From: Aquificota bacterium | GTDB lineage: Bacteria > Aquificota > Aquificia > Aquificales > Hydrogenothermaceae | Length of the DNA stretch: 16,544 nucleotides | Assembly: GCA_013153765.1 (NCBI GenBank) | Contig: JAADDT010000123.1 | Span: 1-16,544, forward strand | Direction: 5' to 3' | Shown here: positions 6,629-13,728 of the stretch, in pieces | How the letters are laid out: every line of letters starts with the position of its first letter | Position numbering within the stretch: the stretch's first letter is position 1 | Made by a program: the position numbers and the translations under genes | The notes under the pieces: generated by a model | Told to the model about the DNA's origin: nothing | Databases searched by the model: none | The model's input: only the letters and a program-made list of their open reading frames with translations

Positions 6629-7353
6629 AAACTAAAGTAAACCTTCCTTGCTTTTTCAAATAGGAAGCTGTCAGTAAACGGATTGTAGGCGGTAAGCTTG
6701 TTTCCCAGCACACAGCCGGTATCTATGCCGTAGCATTTATTGTTAACGTACGGTTCAGGATATACCACGTGTCCGTAAACGATTTTTGGGGAGTTTTCGT
6801 TAACCTTCCTGTCTTTAGTCCAGTCTATCCTTTCGGGAAAACCTTCAGCCGTGTACCTGCCTGTTGTCTGCCCGTAAATAACGAAGCTTTTTACCTCCCT
6901 GTCTGTCCTGCCTATCATCTCGTCCTTTATCCCTGCGTGGGCTACCACCACAGAGCCGTTTACCACTATGTAAAGCGGTAAGGAGCGGTAGTAGGATATG
7001 TATTTTTCCCTGAACCTTTCCCTTTCCTCTTCAGGCAGGCTTTCTATCTCCCTTATGGTCTTTTCCAGACCTTTACTGATGCTGACCTTCTTTCCTATCA
7101 GGTAGCGGTAAAGCTTTAGGTTGTGGTTGCTTTGGACTTCGTAGTATATCCCTTCCTCCGCCAGACTGAAGCACATCTCCAGCGTTTTCAGGTTGTAGTC
7201 TCCCCTGTCCACAGTGTCTCCCACGCTTATGATGGTAGGATTTTTCTCCTTCAGTATCCTGCTGACCATACTGTTGAACTCAACATAACAGCCGTGGACG
7301 TCTCCTATAACGAACAGGTTTTCTCCCGTTTCCAATTTCAGGTAGTCGTCCAT
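6625..7353 (-). CDS. PPP-family metallophosphatase (PrpE/ApaH/Pnkp-like)
   Basis: A 242-aa calcineurin-like phosphoesterase. Metal-site motifs in order: GDVHG at 17-21 (D18, H20), GDTVDRG at 45-51 (D46), SNHN at 75-78 in place of the usual GNH(D/E), VVAHAG at 136-141 (H139), and YGHVVYPEP at 193-201 (H195) followed by IDTGCVLGNKLTAY at 210-223. The segment SNHNLKLYRYLIG aligns with the GNHxxKLxR region of PrpE and the Pnkp phosphatase domain, so likely substrates are diadenosine tetraphosphate, phosphopeptides or RNA 2',3'-cyclic phosphates; the sequence does not choose between them. It is the last gene of the mqnE operon, starting 1 bp after the small membrane protein, with AAGGAG inside that gene's last codons as ribosome binding site. 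Its stop overlaps the convergent ATPase stop. Confidence 0.85.
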   Translation of the reverse strand: MDDYLKLETGENLFVIGDVHGCYVEFNSMVSRILKEKNPTIISVGDTVDRGDYNLKTLEMCFSLAEEGIYYEVQSNHNLKLYRYLIGKKVSISKGLEKTIREIESLPEEERERFREKYISYYRSLPLYIVVNGSVVVAHAGIKDEMIGRTDREVKSFVIYGQTTGRYTAEGFPERIDWTKDRKVNENSPKIVYGHVVYPEPYVNNKCYGIDTGCVLGNKLTAYNPFTDSFLFEKARKVYFSF

Positions 7354-7354
7354 C

Positions 7355-7597
7355 TTACCTTCTCCTTAACTGGTAGAGTTTTAAAGTCCACAGGAAAGCA
7401 ACCACAAACAGCCAGAACAGTACGCCGAACAGCCAGCCGAAGGTGAACCGGTCTGTAAAAAGGCTTAAAACGGCGTGGAACAGGTACGGAACTGCTATCA
7501 AAACAACCGCAAAAACCACAGCCAGTACAAAAAGCACCAGAAATGCCAGAGCGTACTGTAGCGGTGTTTTCTTTTTTTCTACAGGAAATTTATCCAT
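7355..7597 (-). CDS. Small two-helix membrane protein, function unknown
   Basis: An 80-aa protein that I do not recognise. Residues about 14-40 and 52-73 are strongly hydrophobic and form two predicted membrane helices. The N terminus (KFPVEKKK) and the C terminus (KLYQLRRR) are both basic, so by the positive-inside rule both ends face the cytoplasm. No signal peptide cleavage motif or conserved Cys is visible. The ATG overlaps the mqnE stop by 8 bp (ATGGATAA), and its stop lies 1 bp before the phosphatase start, so the three genes are very likely one translationally coupled unit. That coupling, the proper helix layout and the lack of a competing reading frame support a real gene. A role near membrane quinone synthesis is only a guess from position. 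Confidence 0.65.
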   Translation of the reverse strand: MDKFPVEKKKTPLQYALAFLVLFVLAVVFAVVLIAVPYLFHAVLSLFTDRFTFGWLFGVLFWLFVVAFLWTLKLYQLRRR

Positions 7598-8714
7598 AAA
7601 CCTTTATGTGGTTGTAAAGTGTGTCCCTTTCCACAGGTATTTTGCCGGCTTCCTTTATAAGCCTTATCAGTTTTTCCTTCTGCTGTTGCGTCGGGGACTT
7701 TGCACCGGCAAAGTGGGCTATCCTTTCCTCCATCACAGTTCCGTCCATGTCGTCAGCACCGAAGTTCAGACCAATCTGTGCTATCTTTTCTCCTATCATA
7801 ACCCAGTAAGCCTTTATGTGTGGAATGTTGTCCAGCATAAGCCTTGAGACCGCTATCGTTTTCAGGTCGTCAACTCCGTGTGTATGTTCGGTAATGTTGA
7901 GCTGGTTGTTTTCCGGCTGGTATGCAAGCGGTATGAAACAGGTAAAACCTCCCGTCTCGTCCTGTGCTTCCCTTATTTTTATCATGTGGTCAACCCTTTC
8001 GCCGTAAGTCTCAACGTGTCCGTAAAGCATCGTGGTTGTTGAGTGTAATCCGAGCCTGTGGGCTGTTTTGTGTACCTCAAGGTACTTTTTCCAGCCGATT
8101 TTTGTGGGGGCTATTATCCTCCTTACCCGTGGTGAGAATATTTCAGCACCACCGCCGGGCAGACTGCCGAGACCTGCCTCCTTCAGCCTTTCCAGAACCT
8201 CCCTGTAGGACAGTCCTGAAATGCGGGAAAAGTAATCTATCTCAACGGCTGTAAAGGCTTTGATGTGTATCTGTGGAAAGTTTTTCTTTATCAGTGAGAC
8301 CATGTTCAGATAGACCTGAAAGTCCCATTCAGGATGGAGACCTCCTACGATGTGGACTTCCGAAGCACCCTGTTCAACGGCGTATCTGGTTTTTTCAAGT
8401 ATTTCTTCATAATCCATTTCGTAAGCTTTAGGATCGTTTTTGTCCATAGTGGCAAATGCACAGAAATTACAGTCAAGGGCACACACGTTTGTGGGATTTA
8501 TCTGCCTGTTTATTACAAAGTAAGCGTACCTGCCGTTTTTCCTTTCTGTGGTCAGGTTTGCAAGCGTCCCGATGGTAAGCAGGTCAGGTGTTTCAAAAAG
8601 TTTTACACCGTCCTCGTAAGAAAGCCTTTTTTCTTCCAGAACCTTATCAATAATAGGAAATAAATCCCTGTCGGAAGCAAGGGAAAGTAGCCTTTCTACC
8701 TGCTGTGTATCCAT
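7590..8714 (-). CDS. mqnE: Aminodeoxyfutalosine synthase (radical SAM), menaquinone pathway
   Basis: A 374-aa radical SAM enzyme of the futalosine pathway. MqnE joins 3-[(1-carboxyvinyl)oxy]benzoate to S-adenosylmethionine to give 6-amino-6-deoxyfutalosine. The radical cluster motif is C78-x3-C82-x2-C85 within INPTNVCALDCNFCAF. Other family blocks are HIVGGLHPEWDFQVYL (from about 121), the AGLGSLPGGGAEIF and SPRVRR segments, the LGLHSTTTMLYGHVE segment, DETGGFTCFIPLAYQPE and SRLMLDNIPHIKAYW. The SLPGGGAEIF and HPEWDF forms match MqnE better than the paralogue MqnC (cyclic dehypoxanthine futalosine synthase), so I prefer MqnE. Length is normal. The start at 8714 has GGAG upstream on its strand. 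It heads a minus-strand operon with the membrane protein and phosphatase, divergent from the RluA-family gene that precedes mqnD. Confidence 0.9.
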   Translation of the reverse strand: MDTQQVERLLSLASDRDLFPIIDKVLEEKRLSYEDGVKLFETPDLLTIGTLANLTTERKNGRYAYFVINRQINPTNVCALDCNFCAFATMDKNDPKAYEMDYEEILEKTRYAVEQGASEVHIVGGLHPEWDFQVYLNMVSLIKKNFPQIHIKAFTAVEIDYFSRISGLSYREVLERLKEAGLGSLPGGGAEIFSPRVRRIIAPTKIGWKKYLEVHKTAHRLGLHSTTTMLYGHVETYGERVDHMIKIREAQDETGGFTCFIPLAYQPENNQLNITEHTHGVDDLKTIAVSRLMLDNIPHIKAYWVMIGEKIAQIGLNFGADDMDGTVMEERIAHFAGAKSPTQQQKEKLIRLIKEAGKIPVERDTLYNHIKVYG

Positions 8715-8737
8715 TACCGTCTCCAGTCAGGTTGTTC

Positions 8738-8743
8738 ATTATA
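8738..8743 (-). promoter_or_regulatory. Candidate -10 box for the mqnE operon
   Basis: On the minus strand this is TATAAT, 24-29 bases before the mqnE ATG, within the 69-bp divergent gap. A TTGCAA lies further upstream but about 21 bases away, so the -35 is uncertain. The same AT block contains TATAAA on the + strand (8740-8745) that could serve the pseudouridine synthase gene. Confidence 0.4.
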
Positions 8744-8783
8744 AAATAACATAAAGGCTTGTGGTTGCAACAGGGGAAAGGTA

Positions 8784-9605
8784 ATGAAAAAGTTTAAGGT
8801 AGAAAGGGAAACCACGCTGAAAGATTTCGTGGCTGAAAAGCTTGACCTGTCAAAAAAGAAGGCAAAGGAGCTGATAGACAGTAAGGTCGTTTTCGTCAAC
8901 AACAAAAGAGTGTGGATAGCCTCACACAGCCTTAAAAAAGGGGACGTTGTGGAACTGCCTGTTCCACAGAAGGAAGGCAGGTGGGAGATAGGAAACAGCA
9001 TACTGTACGAGGACGACTTTATAATAGCCGTCAACAAACCACCCTTTATGGAAACGGAAGGTGGGAAGGACAGCCTTGAATACAGGCTTAAACAGTTTAA
9101 AAAAGACCACAGGATAAGGGCTATACACAGGCTTGACAGGGAAACCTCAGGCGTGGTTCTGTTTGCAAAAGACAATAAAGTGTTTGAGCGTTTTAAAAAG
9201 CTGTGGCAGGACAAGGCGGTAAAGAAAACTTACCTTGCCATATCACACGACAGTGCCGCCTTCAGGAAAAAGGTAGTTAACATTCCGGTTGAAGGCAGGT
9301 ACGCTAAAAGCTTCCTTTACACCCAGAAGGTAAAAAACGGCTTTTCACTGTTTAAGGTGGAAATACCGACAGGCAGGAAACACCAGATAAGGATACACCT
9401 GTCAAAGATAAGGCACCCGATAGTGGGGGACAAGGTTTACGGTCTGAAAAACATAAACAACCCTCTTTTAAAAGGCGTTAAAAGGCAGATGCTACACGCC
9501 GAAACCATTTCCTTTTTCCACCCTTTCCTAAAAAGGAAAATCCACATAAAAGCACCTGTTCCGCCGGACTTCCTTAATTTTGGAAAAACTATCAATTTAT
9601 TATAA
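8784..9605 (+). CDS. RluA/RluC/RluD-family pseudouridine synthase
   Basis: A 273-aa enzyme isomerising uridine to pseudouridine in rRNA or tRNA. Residues about 1-62 form an S4-like RNA-binding domain (VERETTLKDFVAEKL, KKAKELIDSKVVFVNNKRV). The catalytic motif IHRLDRETSG at 114-123 holds Asp118. NKPPFMETEGG at 84-94, KKTYLAI and the later RKHQIRIHL with RHPIVGDKVYG are family blocks. Length is a little short compared with E. coli RluC/RluD (about 320). The exact target uridine cannot be told from sequence. The purine-rich GGGGAAAGG just upstream supports the ATG at 8784. It is divergent from mqnE and 33 bp ahead of the preferred mqnD start, so mqnD may be expressed from its promoter. Confidence 0.9.
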   Translation: MKKFKVERETTLKDFVAEKLDLSKKKAKELIDSKVVFVNNKRVWIASHSLKKGDVVELPVPQKEGRWEIGNSILYEDDFIIAVNKPPFMETEGGKDSLEYRLKQFKKDHRIRAIHRLDRETSGVVLFAKDNKVFERFKKLWQDKAVKKTYLAISHDSAAFRKKVVNIPVEGRYAKSFLYTQKVKNGFSLFKVEIPTGRKHQIRIHLSKIRHPIVGDKVYGLKNINNPLLKGVKRQMLHAETISFFHPFLKRKIHIKAPVPPDFLNFGKTINLL

Positions 9606-9626
9606 AATTTATTAAAACCGAACTTA

Positions 9627-9631
9627 AGGAG
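9627..9631 (+). promoter_or_regulatory. Shine-Dalgarno site deciding the mqnD start
   Basis: AGGAG lies only 1 nt before an in-frame GTG at 9633, but 7 nt before an in-frame TTG at 9639. The spacing favours TTG as initiator, giving a protein two residues shorter. A TATAAA at 9601-9606 over the end of the preceding gene is a weak internal promoter candidate. Confidence 0.6.
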
Positions 9632-9638
9632 TGTGAAA

Positions 9639-10493
9639 TTGAAAGTCAGTGAGGAAAAAAAGGTCATAAGAGTGGCACACAGTCCGGACAGCGACGATGC
9701 GTTTATGTTTTACGCAATCAATCAGGGAAAAATAGATACTAAAGGCTACAAATTCGTTGACGTACTGTCGGACATAGAAACCCTCAACAGGAAAGCACTG
9801 GAAGGGGAATACGAAGTGTCCGCAATTTCCATACACGCCTTCCCTTACGTGGCTGACAAGTACGCACTGCTTTCAAGCGGGGCAAGTATGGGGGACAACT
9901 ACGGTCCTATGATAGTGGCAAAGGAGGGCTTTGACCCTTACCAGCTGAAAAACAAGAAGATAGCCGTACCGGGAACACTTACCTCCGCATTTCTGGCACT
10001 GAAGCTTTATTTAGACACGGAGGATTTTGACTACGAGGTAATACCGTTTGATCAGATAATACAGGCTGTTAAAGATGGGAAGGTTGATGCAGGGCTGATA
10101 ATACACGAAGGACAGCTTACCTATCAGGACGAAGGTTTAAGCTGTGTGGTTGATCTGGGAAAGTGGTGGTACGAAAAGACAGGAGGTCTGCCACTGCCTT
10201 TAGGCGGAAATGTTATCAGGAAAGACCTTGGCGAAGAAACGATGAAAGAGATATCCGAAATACTCCGTGAAAGCATAAAGTACTCCCTTGAACACAGGGA
10301 CGAGGCTGTTGACTACGCACTGAAGTACGCAAGGGACATGTCAAGGGAAAAGGCGGACAAGTTCATAGGCATGTACGTTAACGACCTTACTGTGGATTAC
10401 GGAGAAAGGGGAAGGAAGGCTATAGAGCTGTTTTTAAAAGAGGCATACGAAAAGGGCTTTATTGACAGACTGCCTGAAATAAAATTCGTTTAA
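9639..10493 (+). CDS. mqnD: 1,4-dihydroxy-6-naphthoate synthase, menaquinone pathway
   Basis: A 284-aa member of the MqnA/MqnD periplasmic-binding-like fold. MqnD splits cyclic dehypoxanthine futalosine to 1,4-dihydroxy-6-naphthoate, the ring precursor of menaquinone in the futalosine route. Visible blocks: HSPDSDDAFMFYAI near the N terminus (residues 14-27 from the TTG), the SIHAFPYVADKYALLSSGASMG region, IAVPGTLTSAFL, and LIIHEGQLTYQ, whose His156 corresponds to the proposed catalytic His of characterised MqnD. GGLPLPLGGNVIRKDLG is also typical of MqnD. No signal peptide is present, as expected for the cytoplasmic enzyme. MqnA (chorismate dehydratase) is the main alternative, but the HEGQLTY and LPLPLGG features favour MqnD. 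It is close to mqnE, supporting the assignment, and follows the RluA-family gene in the same direction. Confidence 0.88.
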   Translation: MKVSEEKKVIRVAHSPDSDDAFMFYAINQGKIDTKGYKFVDVLSDIETLNRKALEGEYEVSAISIHAFPYVADKYALLSSGASMGDNYGPMIVAKEGFDPYQLKNKKIAVPGTLTSAFLALKLYLDTEDFDYEVIPFDQIIQAVKDGKVDAGLIIHEGQLTYQDEGLSCVVDLGKWWYEKTGGLPLPLGGNVIRKDLGEETMKEISEILRESIKYSLEHRDEAVDYALKYARDMSREKADKFIGMYVNDLTVDYGERGRKAIELFLKEAYEKGFIDRLPEIKFV

Positions 10494-10507
10494 AGGTCTG
10501 GTGTGAG

Positions 10508-10990
10508 ATGAAAATACTCCTTCTTGACGAAGACAAGGAAACTTATCAGGTACTCAGCGAGGTGGCACAGCTGAGCGGTTCGGAGATAATACAGATAACT
10601 GACCTTGAGGAGGCTAAAAGGTTCCTCAAGGAAAATCCGGACATTGACGGCATAATTGCCGAGCAGAAGGTCGGCGGGAAACCCTCTTGGGAGATAATAT
10701 CCTTTATGAAAAACGAGGAGGCGGTGCAGGAAATTCCCGTTATCATACTGTCAGCCTCCCTGACGGACGACGAAAAGGACTTTTACCAGTACTTGGGAGT
10801 GGCGGCAATACTGGAAAAACCGTTTAACCCTCTGGACGTGTTTACGGCGGTTGTGGAATACCTGAAAAAGACAAAAGGTGAGGAATACGTAAAGTCAAAG
10901 CTTGAGGAAGAAGAGGTTGACAAAGGGGCTTTAAAAAAGCTGGTGGAAAAGTTCGTAAACTTCCTGAAAAGTATCTTTTCAAGAAAGTAA
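10508..10990 (+). CDS. Receiver-domain protein with Glu at the phospho-acceptor site
   Basis: A 160-aa stand-alone CheY-like receiver with a C-terminal helical tail. The acidic pocket is D7-E8-D9 (LLLDEDKE), the conserved Ser is S82 (ILSAS) and the conserved Lys K104 (LEKPF). The spacing from position 52 to S82 (30) and from S82 to K104 (22) equals that of CheY D57-T87-K109, so position 52 is the phospho-acceptor, and it is Glu in AEQKVGG. Such a receiver cannot be phosphorylated normally and may sit in a fixed active-like state. Residues about 117-160 are highly charged, ending in an amphipathic FVNFLKSIFSRK helix, and lack a DNA-binding domain. It lies 14 bp after mqnD, with AAAGG upstream as a weak ribosome site, and its stop overlaps the start of the Toprim gene (TAATG). 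No sensor kinase is in the window. Confidence 0.85.
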   Translation: MKILLLDEDKETYQVLSEVAQLSGSEIIQITDLEEAKRFLKENPDIDGIIAEQKVGGKPSWEIISFMKNEEAVQEIPVIILSASLTDDEKDFYQYLGVAAILEKPFNPLDVFTAVVEYLKKTKGEEYVKSKLEEEEVDKGALKKLVEKFVNFLKSIFSRK

Positions 10991-11370
10991 TGGAGTTTGA
11001 AAGTTTAGAAAACTGGATAGAAAGGCTTAAGAACATCTCAAAGTCAGAGGGCGTGGTAATCCTCGTTGAGGGGAAAAACGACGCTGAAAAACTAAAAAAG
11101 TTAGGCATAAAAAACATATATCCCATAAAAGGAAAAAGGTTTTACGACATACTGGAGGAGCTGGAAAACAGCAGTATGGTGGTGGTGCTTACAGACCTTG
11201 ACAAGCAGGGGAAGAAAATATCGGACAGGCTGTCCGGTATGCTACAGAGGGAGGGAATACCCGTTGACAACCTGTTCAGACAGGGATTGGAAAGGTTTGA
11301 GATAAAACACGTGGAGGACATTCCTTTAAGGAGTAAAGATGCTGGCAAAAAGGATAATACCCTGCCTTGA
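10990..11370 (+). CDS. Small Toprim-domain protein
   Basis: A 126-aa protein made up essentially of one Toprim domain. The catalytic Glu motif is VEGKND at 26-31 (E27) and the acidic pair is D69-L-D71 in [11 protein letters not shown]. Toprim folds occur in primases, topoisomerases, OLD nucleases and RNase M5. The small size and VEGKND resemble RNase M5-like or UPF0292-type stand-alone proteins, which act on RNA or remain uncharacterised, so no specific function is assigned. The ATG overlaps the stop of the receiver gene by one base (TAATG), implying coupled translation. The 3' end runs 32 bp into hisF in another frame, so the last 10 or so residues (after DIPLR) are shaped by the hisF start and are probably not conserved. 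GTGGAGGACATTCCTTTAAGG near the end carries the hisF ribosome site. Confidence 0.75.
   Translation: MEFESLENWIERLKNISKSEGVVILVEGKNDAEKLKKLGIKNIYPIKGKRFYDILEELENSSMVVVLTDLDKQGKKISDRLSGMLQREGIPVDNLFRQGLERFEIKHVEDIPLRSKDAGKKDNTLP
11329..11333 (+). promoter_or_regulatory. hisF ribosome binding site inside the Toprim gene
   Basis: AGGAG lies 5 nt ahead of the hisF ATG and within the coding region of the Toprim gene. It supports the hisF start at 11339 and therefore the 32-bp overlap of the two genes. Confidence 0.75.
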
Positions 11371-12097
11371 CGTTAACAGGGGAAGAGTTGTTAAGGGCGT
11401 TAACTTCGTTAACCTGATAGATGCGGGGGACCCTGTTGAGGCGGCTAAAGTTTACGACGAAGCCGGTGCGGACGAGCTGGTATTTCTGGACATTACCGCC
11501 TCTGCAGAGGACAGGGACATAATACTTGACGTGGTGAAGGAAACGGCAGAAACGGTGTTTATGCCTCTTACGGTAGGGGGAGGTATAAGGAGCCTTGAGG
11601 ACATAAGGAAACTCCTTGAAAGCGGGGCTGACAAGGTATCAATTAACACGGCGGCTGTAAAAGAGCCTTCCCTCGTTGAAGGTGCCGCCTTAAGGTTCGG
11701 TTCGTCAACGATAGTGGTGGCTATAGACGCAAAACAGGTTGGGGAAAACAGGTGGGAAGTTTACATACACGGGGGCAGAACAGCCACCGGAATTGATGCG
11801 GTAGAGTGGGCTAAAGCGGTTGAAAGCCTTGGGGCAGGTGAGATACTCCTTACCTCAATGGACAGGGACGGGACTAAGAAGGGATACGACATAAACCTTA
11901 CCAGAGCCATAAGTGAGGCTGTCTCAATCCCTGTGATAGCCTCAGGTGGAGCCGGCAGTAAGGAACACTTTTACGAAGCTTTTGCGGAAGGTATGGCTGA
12001 CGCCGCACTTGCCGCTTCACTGTTCCACTTCAGGGAGCTTACCATTCAGGAAGTTAAGGATTACCTTAAAGAAAAGGGCGTTCCTGTCAGGATTTAA
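11339..12097 (+). CDS. hisF: Imidazole glycerol phosphate synthase cyclase subunit
   Basis: A 252-aa TIM barrel. With HisH-supplied ammonia it converts PRFAR to imidazole glycerol phosphate and AICAR, linking histidine to purine synthesis. Both catalytic aspartates are present: D11 in IPCLDV and D130 in VVAIDAK. Phosphate-binding segments are VGGGIRS (from about 79) and IASGGAGS. The [11 protein letters not shown] loop and [21 protein letters not shown] segment are also typical. Length is the family norm. No hisH or other his gene is nearby. It follows the receiver and Toprim genes with overlaps, so is probably expressed with them from upstream. A 58-bp gap with a promoter candidate separates it from cimA. 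Confidence 0.96.
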   Translation: MLAKRIIPCLDVNRGRVVKGVNFVNLIDAGDPVEAAKVYDEAGADELVFLDITASAEDRDIILDVVKETAETVFMPLTVGGGIRSLEDIRKLLESGADKVSINTAAVKEPSLVEGAALRFGSSTIVVAIDAKQVGENRWEVYIHGGRTATGIDAVEWAKAVESLGAGEILLTSMDRDGTKKGYDINLTRAISEAVSIPVIASGGAGSKEHFYEAFAEGMADAALAASLFHFRELTIQEVKDYLKEKGVPVRI

Positions 12098-12107
12098 AAA
12101 CCCTTCC

Positions 12108-12136
12108 TTGTGATAAAATGTATTTGTTTTTTTAAT
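12108..12136 (+). promoter_or_regulatory. Candidate promoter for the cimA gene cluster
   Basis: TTGTGA at 12108-12113 and TTTAAT at 12131-12136 are separated by 17 bases. The leader to the cimA ATG would be only about 13 bases, with GGGGA at 12146-12150 as ribosome site, 5 nt from the ATG. No T-box or leader peptide fits such a leader. Confidence 0.45.
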
Positions 12137-12155
12137 AATTCCTCCGGGGAAAAAA

Positions 12156-13727
12156 ATGGAAAAGGTGTTCATTTACGATACAACCTTACGGGACGGCACG
12201 CAGGCTGAAGGCGTAAGCGTCTCTGTAGAGGACAAGCTGAGGATAACGGAAAAGCTGGACGACTTTGGCATACACTACATAGAAGGCGGTTGGCCCGGTT
12301 CAAACCCTAAAGACGACGAGTACTTCAGGCAGGTTAAAAACCTGAAGCTGAAAAACTCAAAGATAGCCGCCTTCGGTTCAACCAGAAGGGCTTACCTGAA
12401 GGTTGAGGACGACCCTCTTGTCCAAAAGCTGATAAAGGCGGAAACGCCTGTAATCACCATATTCGGCAAAGCTTGGGACTTACACGTTGTTGAAGCGTTA
12501 AAGACCAGTCTTGAAAACAACCTTGAGATGGTTTACGACACCGTAAAGTACCTGAAGAAGTATGCGGACGAGGTGGTTTTCATAGGGGAGCACTTTTTTG
12601 ACGGCTACAGGTCAAATCCGGACTACGCTTACGCTGTGATGAAAACCGCACAGGAAGGTGGGGCTGACTATCTGGTGCTGGCTGACACGAACGGAGGAAC
12701 CCTTCCTAACTGGATAGAAAAAATAATCAGGGAGATAAGGGAAAGGGGACTGGACGGAAATCTGGGAATACACGCACATAACGACAGCGACACTGCGGTG
12801 TGGAACTCTATAGTGGCTGTCTTAAACGGGGCTGTTATGGTACACGGCACGGTAAACGGCTTTGGGGAAAGGTGTGGTAATGCGAACCTCTGTTCAATAA
12901 TACCTAACCTGTCCCTTAAGCTGGGATACGAAACTGTTCCTAAAGAAAGCATAAGGCGGTTAAAAGAGCTTTCAAACTTTGTAGCTGACATAGTTAACCT
13001 GCCTGTACCTAAAAACATGCCTTACGTGGGGGACAGTGCCTTTGCACACAAAGGTGGAGTTCACGCTTCCGCTGTGCTTAAAAATCCCAAACTGTACGAG
13101 CACATTAACCCTGAGGAGGTTGGAAACAGGAGGAAAATACTGGTATCTGACCTTTCCGGAAAGTCAAACATAATCTACAAGGCTAAAGAGTTCGGCATAG
13201 AGATAGACGAAAAAGACCCGAGACTTGCGGAGCTGGTGCAGGAGATAAAAAGGCTTGAAAACTACGGATACCACTTTGAGGCGGCTGAAGCCTCCCTTGA
13301 ACTGCTTATAAGGAAACATCTGGGACTGCTGAAAAACTACTTTGATCTGGACGCTTACAGAGTTCTCATAGCCAGAAGGTACACTGACAGGGAGCCTGTC
13401 TCGGAAGCCACCGTAAGGATAAAAATAAGGGAGGACTACCAGCATACGGCGTCTTTAGGATACGGACCTGTGAACGCACTTGACAGGGCGTTAAAAAAGG
13501 CGTTGGTTGATAAGTACCCTTCACTGGCGGAAGTGGAGCTTATAGATTACAAGGTAAGGATAGTTAACGAAAGTGCGGGAACGGCGGCTAAAATAAGAGT
13601 TCTGATAGAAAGCAGGGACAGGGAAAGGAGATGGGGAACTGTGGGCGTGTCGGACAACGTTATAGAAGCATCTTGGCAGGCTGTTGTTGACAGCTTTATT
13701 TATAAACTGGTAAAGGACGGTGTCTAA
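12156..13727 (+). CDS. cimA: (R)-citramalate synthase
   Basis: A 523-aa enzyme of the HMG-lyase-like/isopropylmalate synthase superfamily, condensing pyruvate with acetyl-CoA to citramalate, the first step of a threonine-independent route to 2-oxobutyrate and isoleucine. The catalytic start is DTTLRDGTQ at 8-16 (R12, metal ligand D13), with E43 in YIEGGWPG and the metal-binding GIHAHND at 204-210 (H206, H208). [11 protein letters not shown] follows. Residues about 390-523 form the LeuA-type regulatory domain ([25 protein letters not shown]), suggesting feedback control, probably by isoleucine. The GGWPGSNP sequence and overall layout match the bacterial citramalate synthase group rather than LeuA or homocitrate synthase. 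First gene of a tightly packed cluster running to proB. Confidence 0.92.
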   Translation: MEKVFIYDTTLRDGTQAEGVSVSVEDKLRITEKLDDFGIHYIEGGWPGSNPKDDEYFRQVKNLKLKNSKIAAFGSTRRAYLKVEDDPLVQKLIKAETPVITIFGKAWDLHVVEALKTSLENNLEMVYDTVKYLKKYADEVVFIGEHFFDGYRSNPDYAYAVMKTAQEGGADYLVLADTNGGTLPNWIEKIIREIRERGLDGNLGIHAHNDSDTAVWNSIVAVLNGAVMVHGTVNGFGERCGNANLCSIIPNLSLKLGYETVPKESIRRLKELSNFVADIVNLPVPKNMPYVGDSAFAHKGGVHASAVLKNPKLYEHINPEEVGNRRKILVSDLSGKSNIIYKAKEFGIEIDEKDPRLAELVQEIKRLENYGYHFEAAEASLELLIRKHLGLLKNYFDLDAYRVLIARRYTDREPVSEATVRIKIREDYQHTASLGYGPVNALDRALKKALVDKYPSLAEVELIDYKVRIVNESAGTAAKIRVLIESRDRERRWGTVGVSDNVIEASWQAVVDSFIYKLVKDGV

Positions 13728-13728
13728 A

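Noticed and set aside
12137..12152. Possible hairpin TTCC-TCCG-GGGAA before cimA as a terminator or regulatory stem
   Set aside because: The stem is only 4-5 pairs with a mismatched loop, it is followed by A not T, and it contains the ribosome site; it is not convincing.
13720..13728. GTG start for the beta-hydroxyacid dehydrogenase overlapping cimA by 8 bp
   Set aside because: The ribosome site would be only 2 nt away; the ATG at 13729 gives better spacing and the canonical N terminus.
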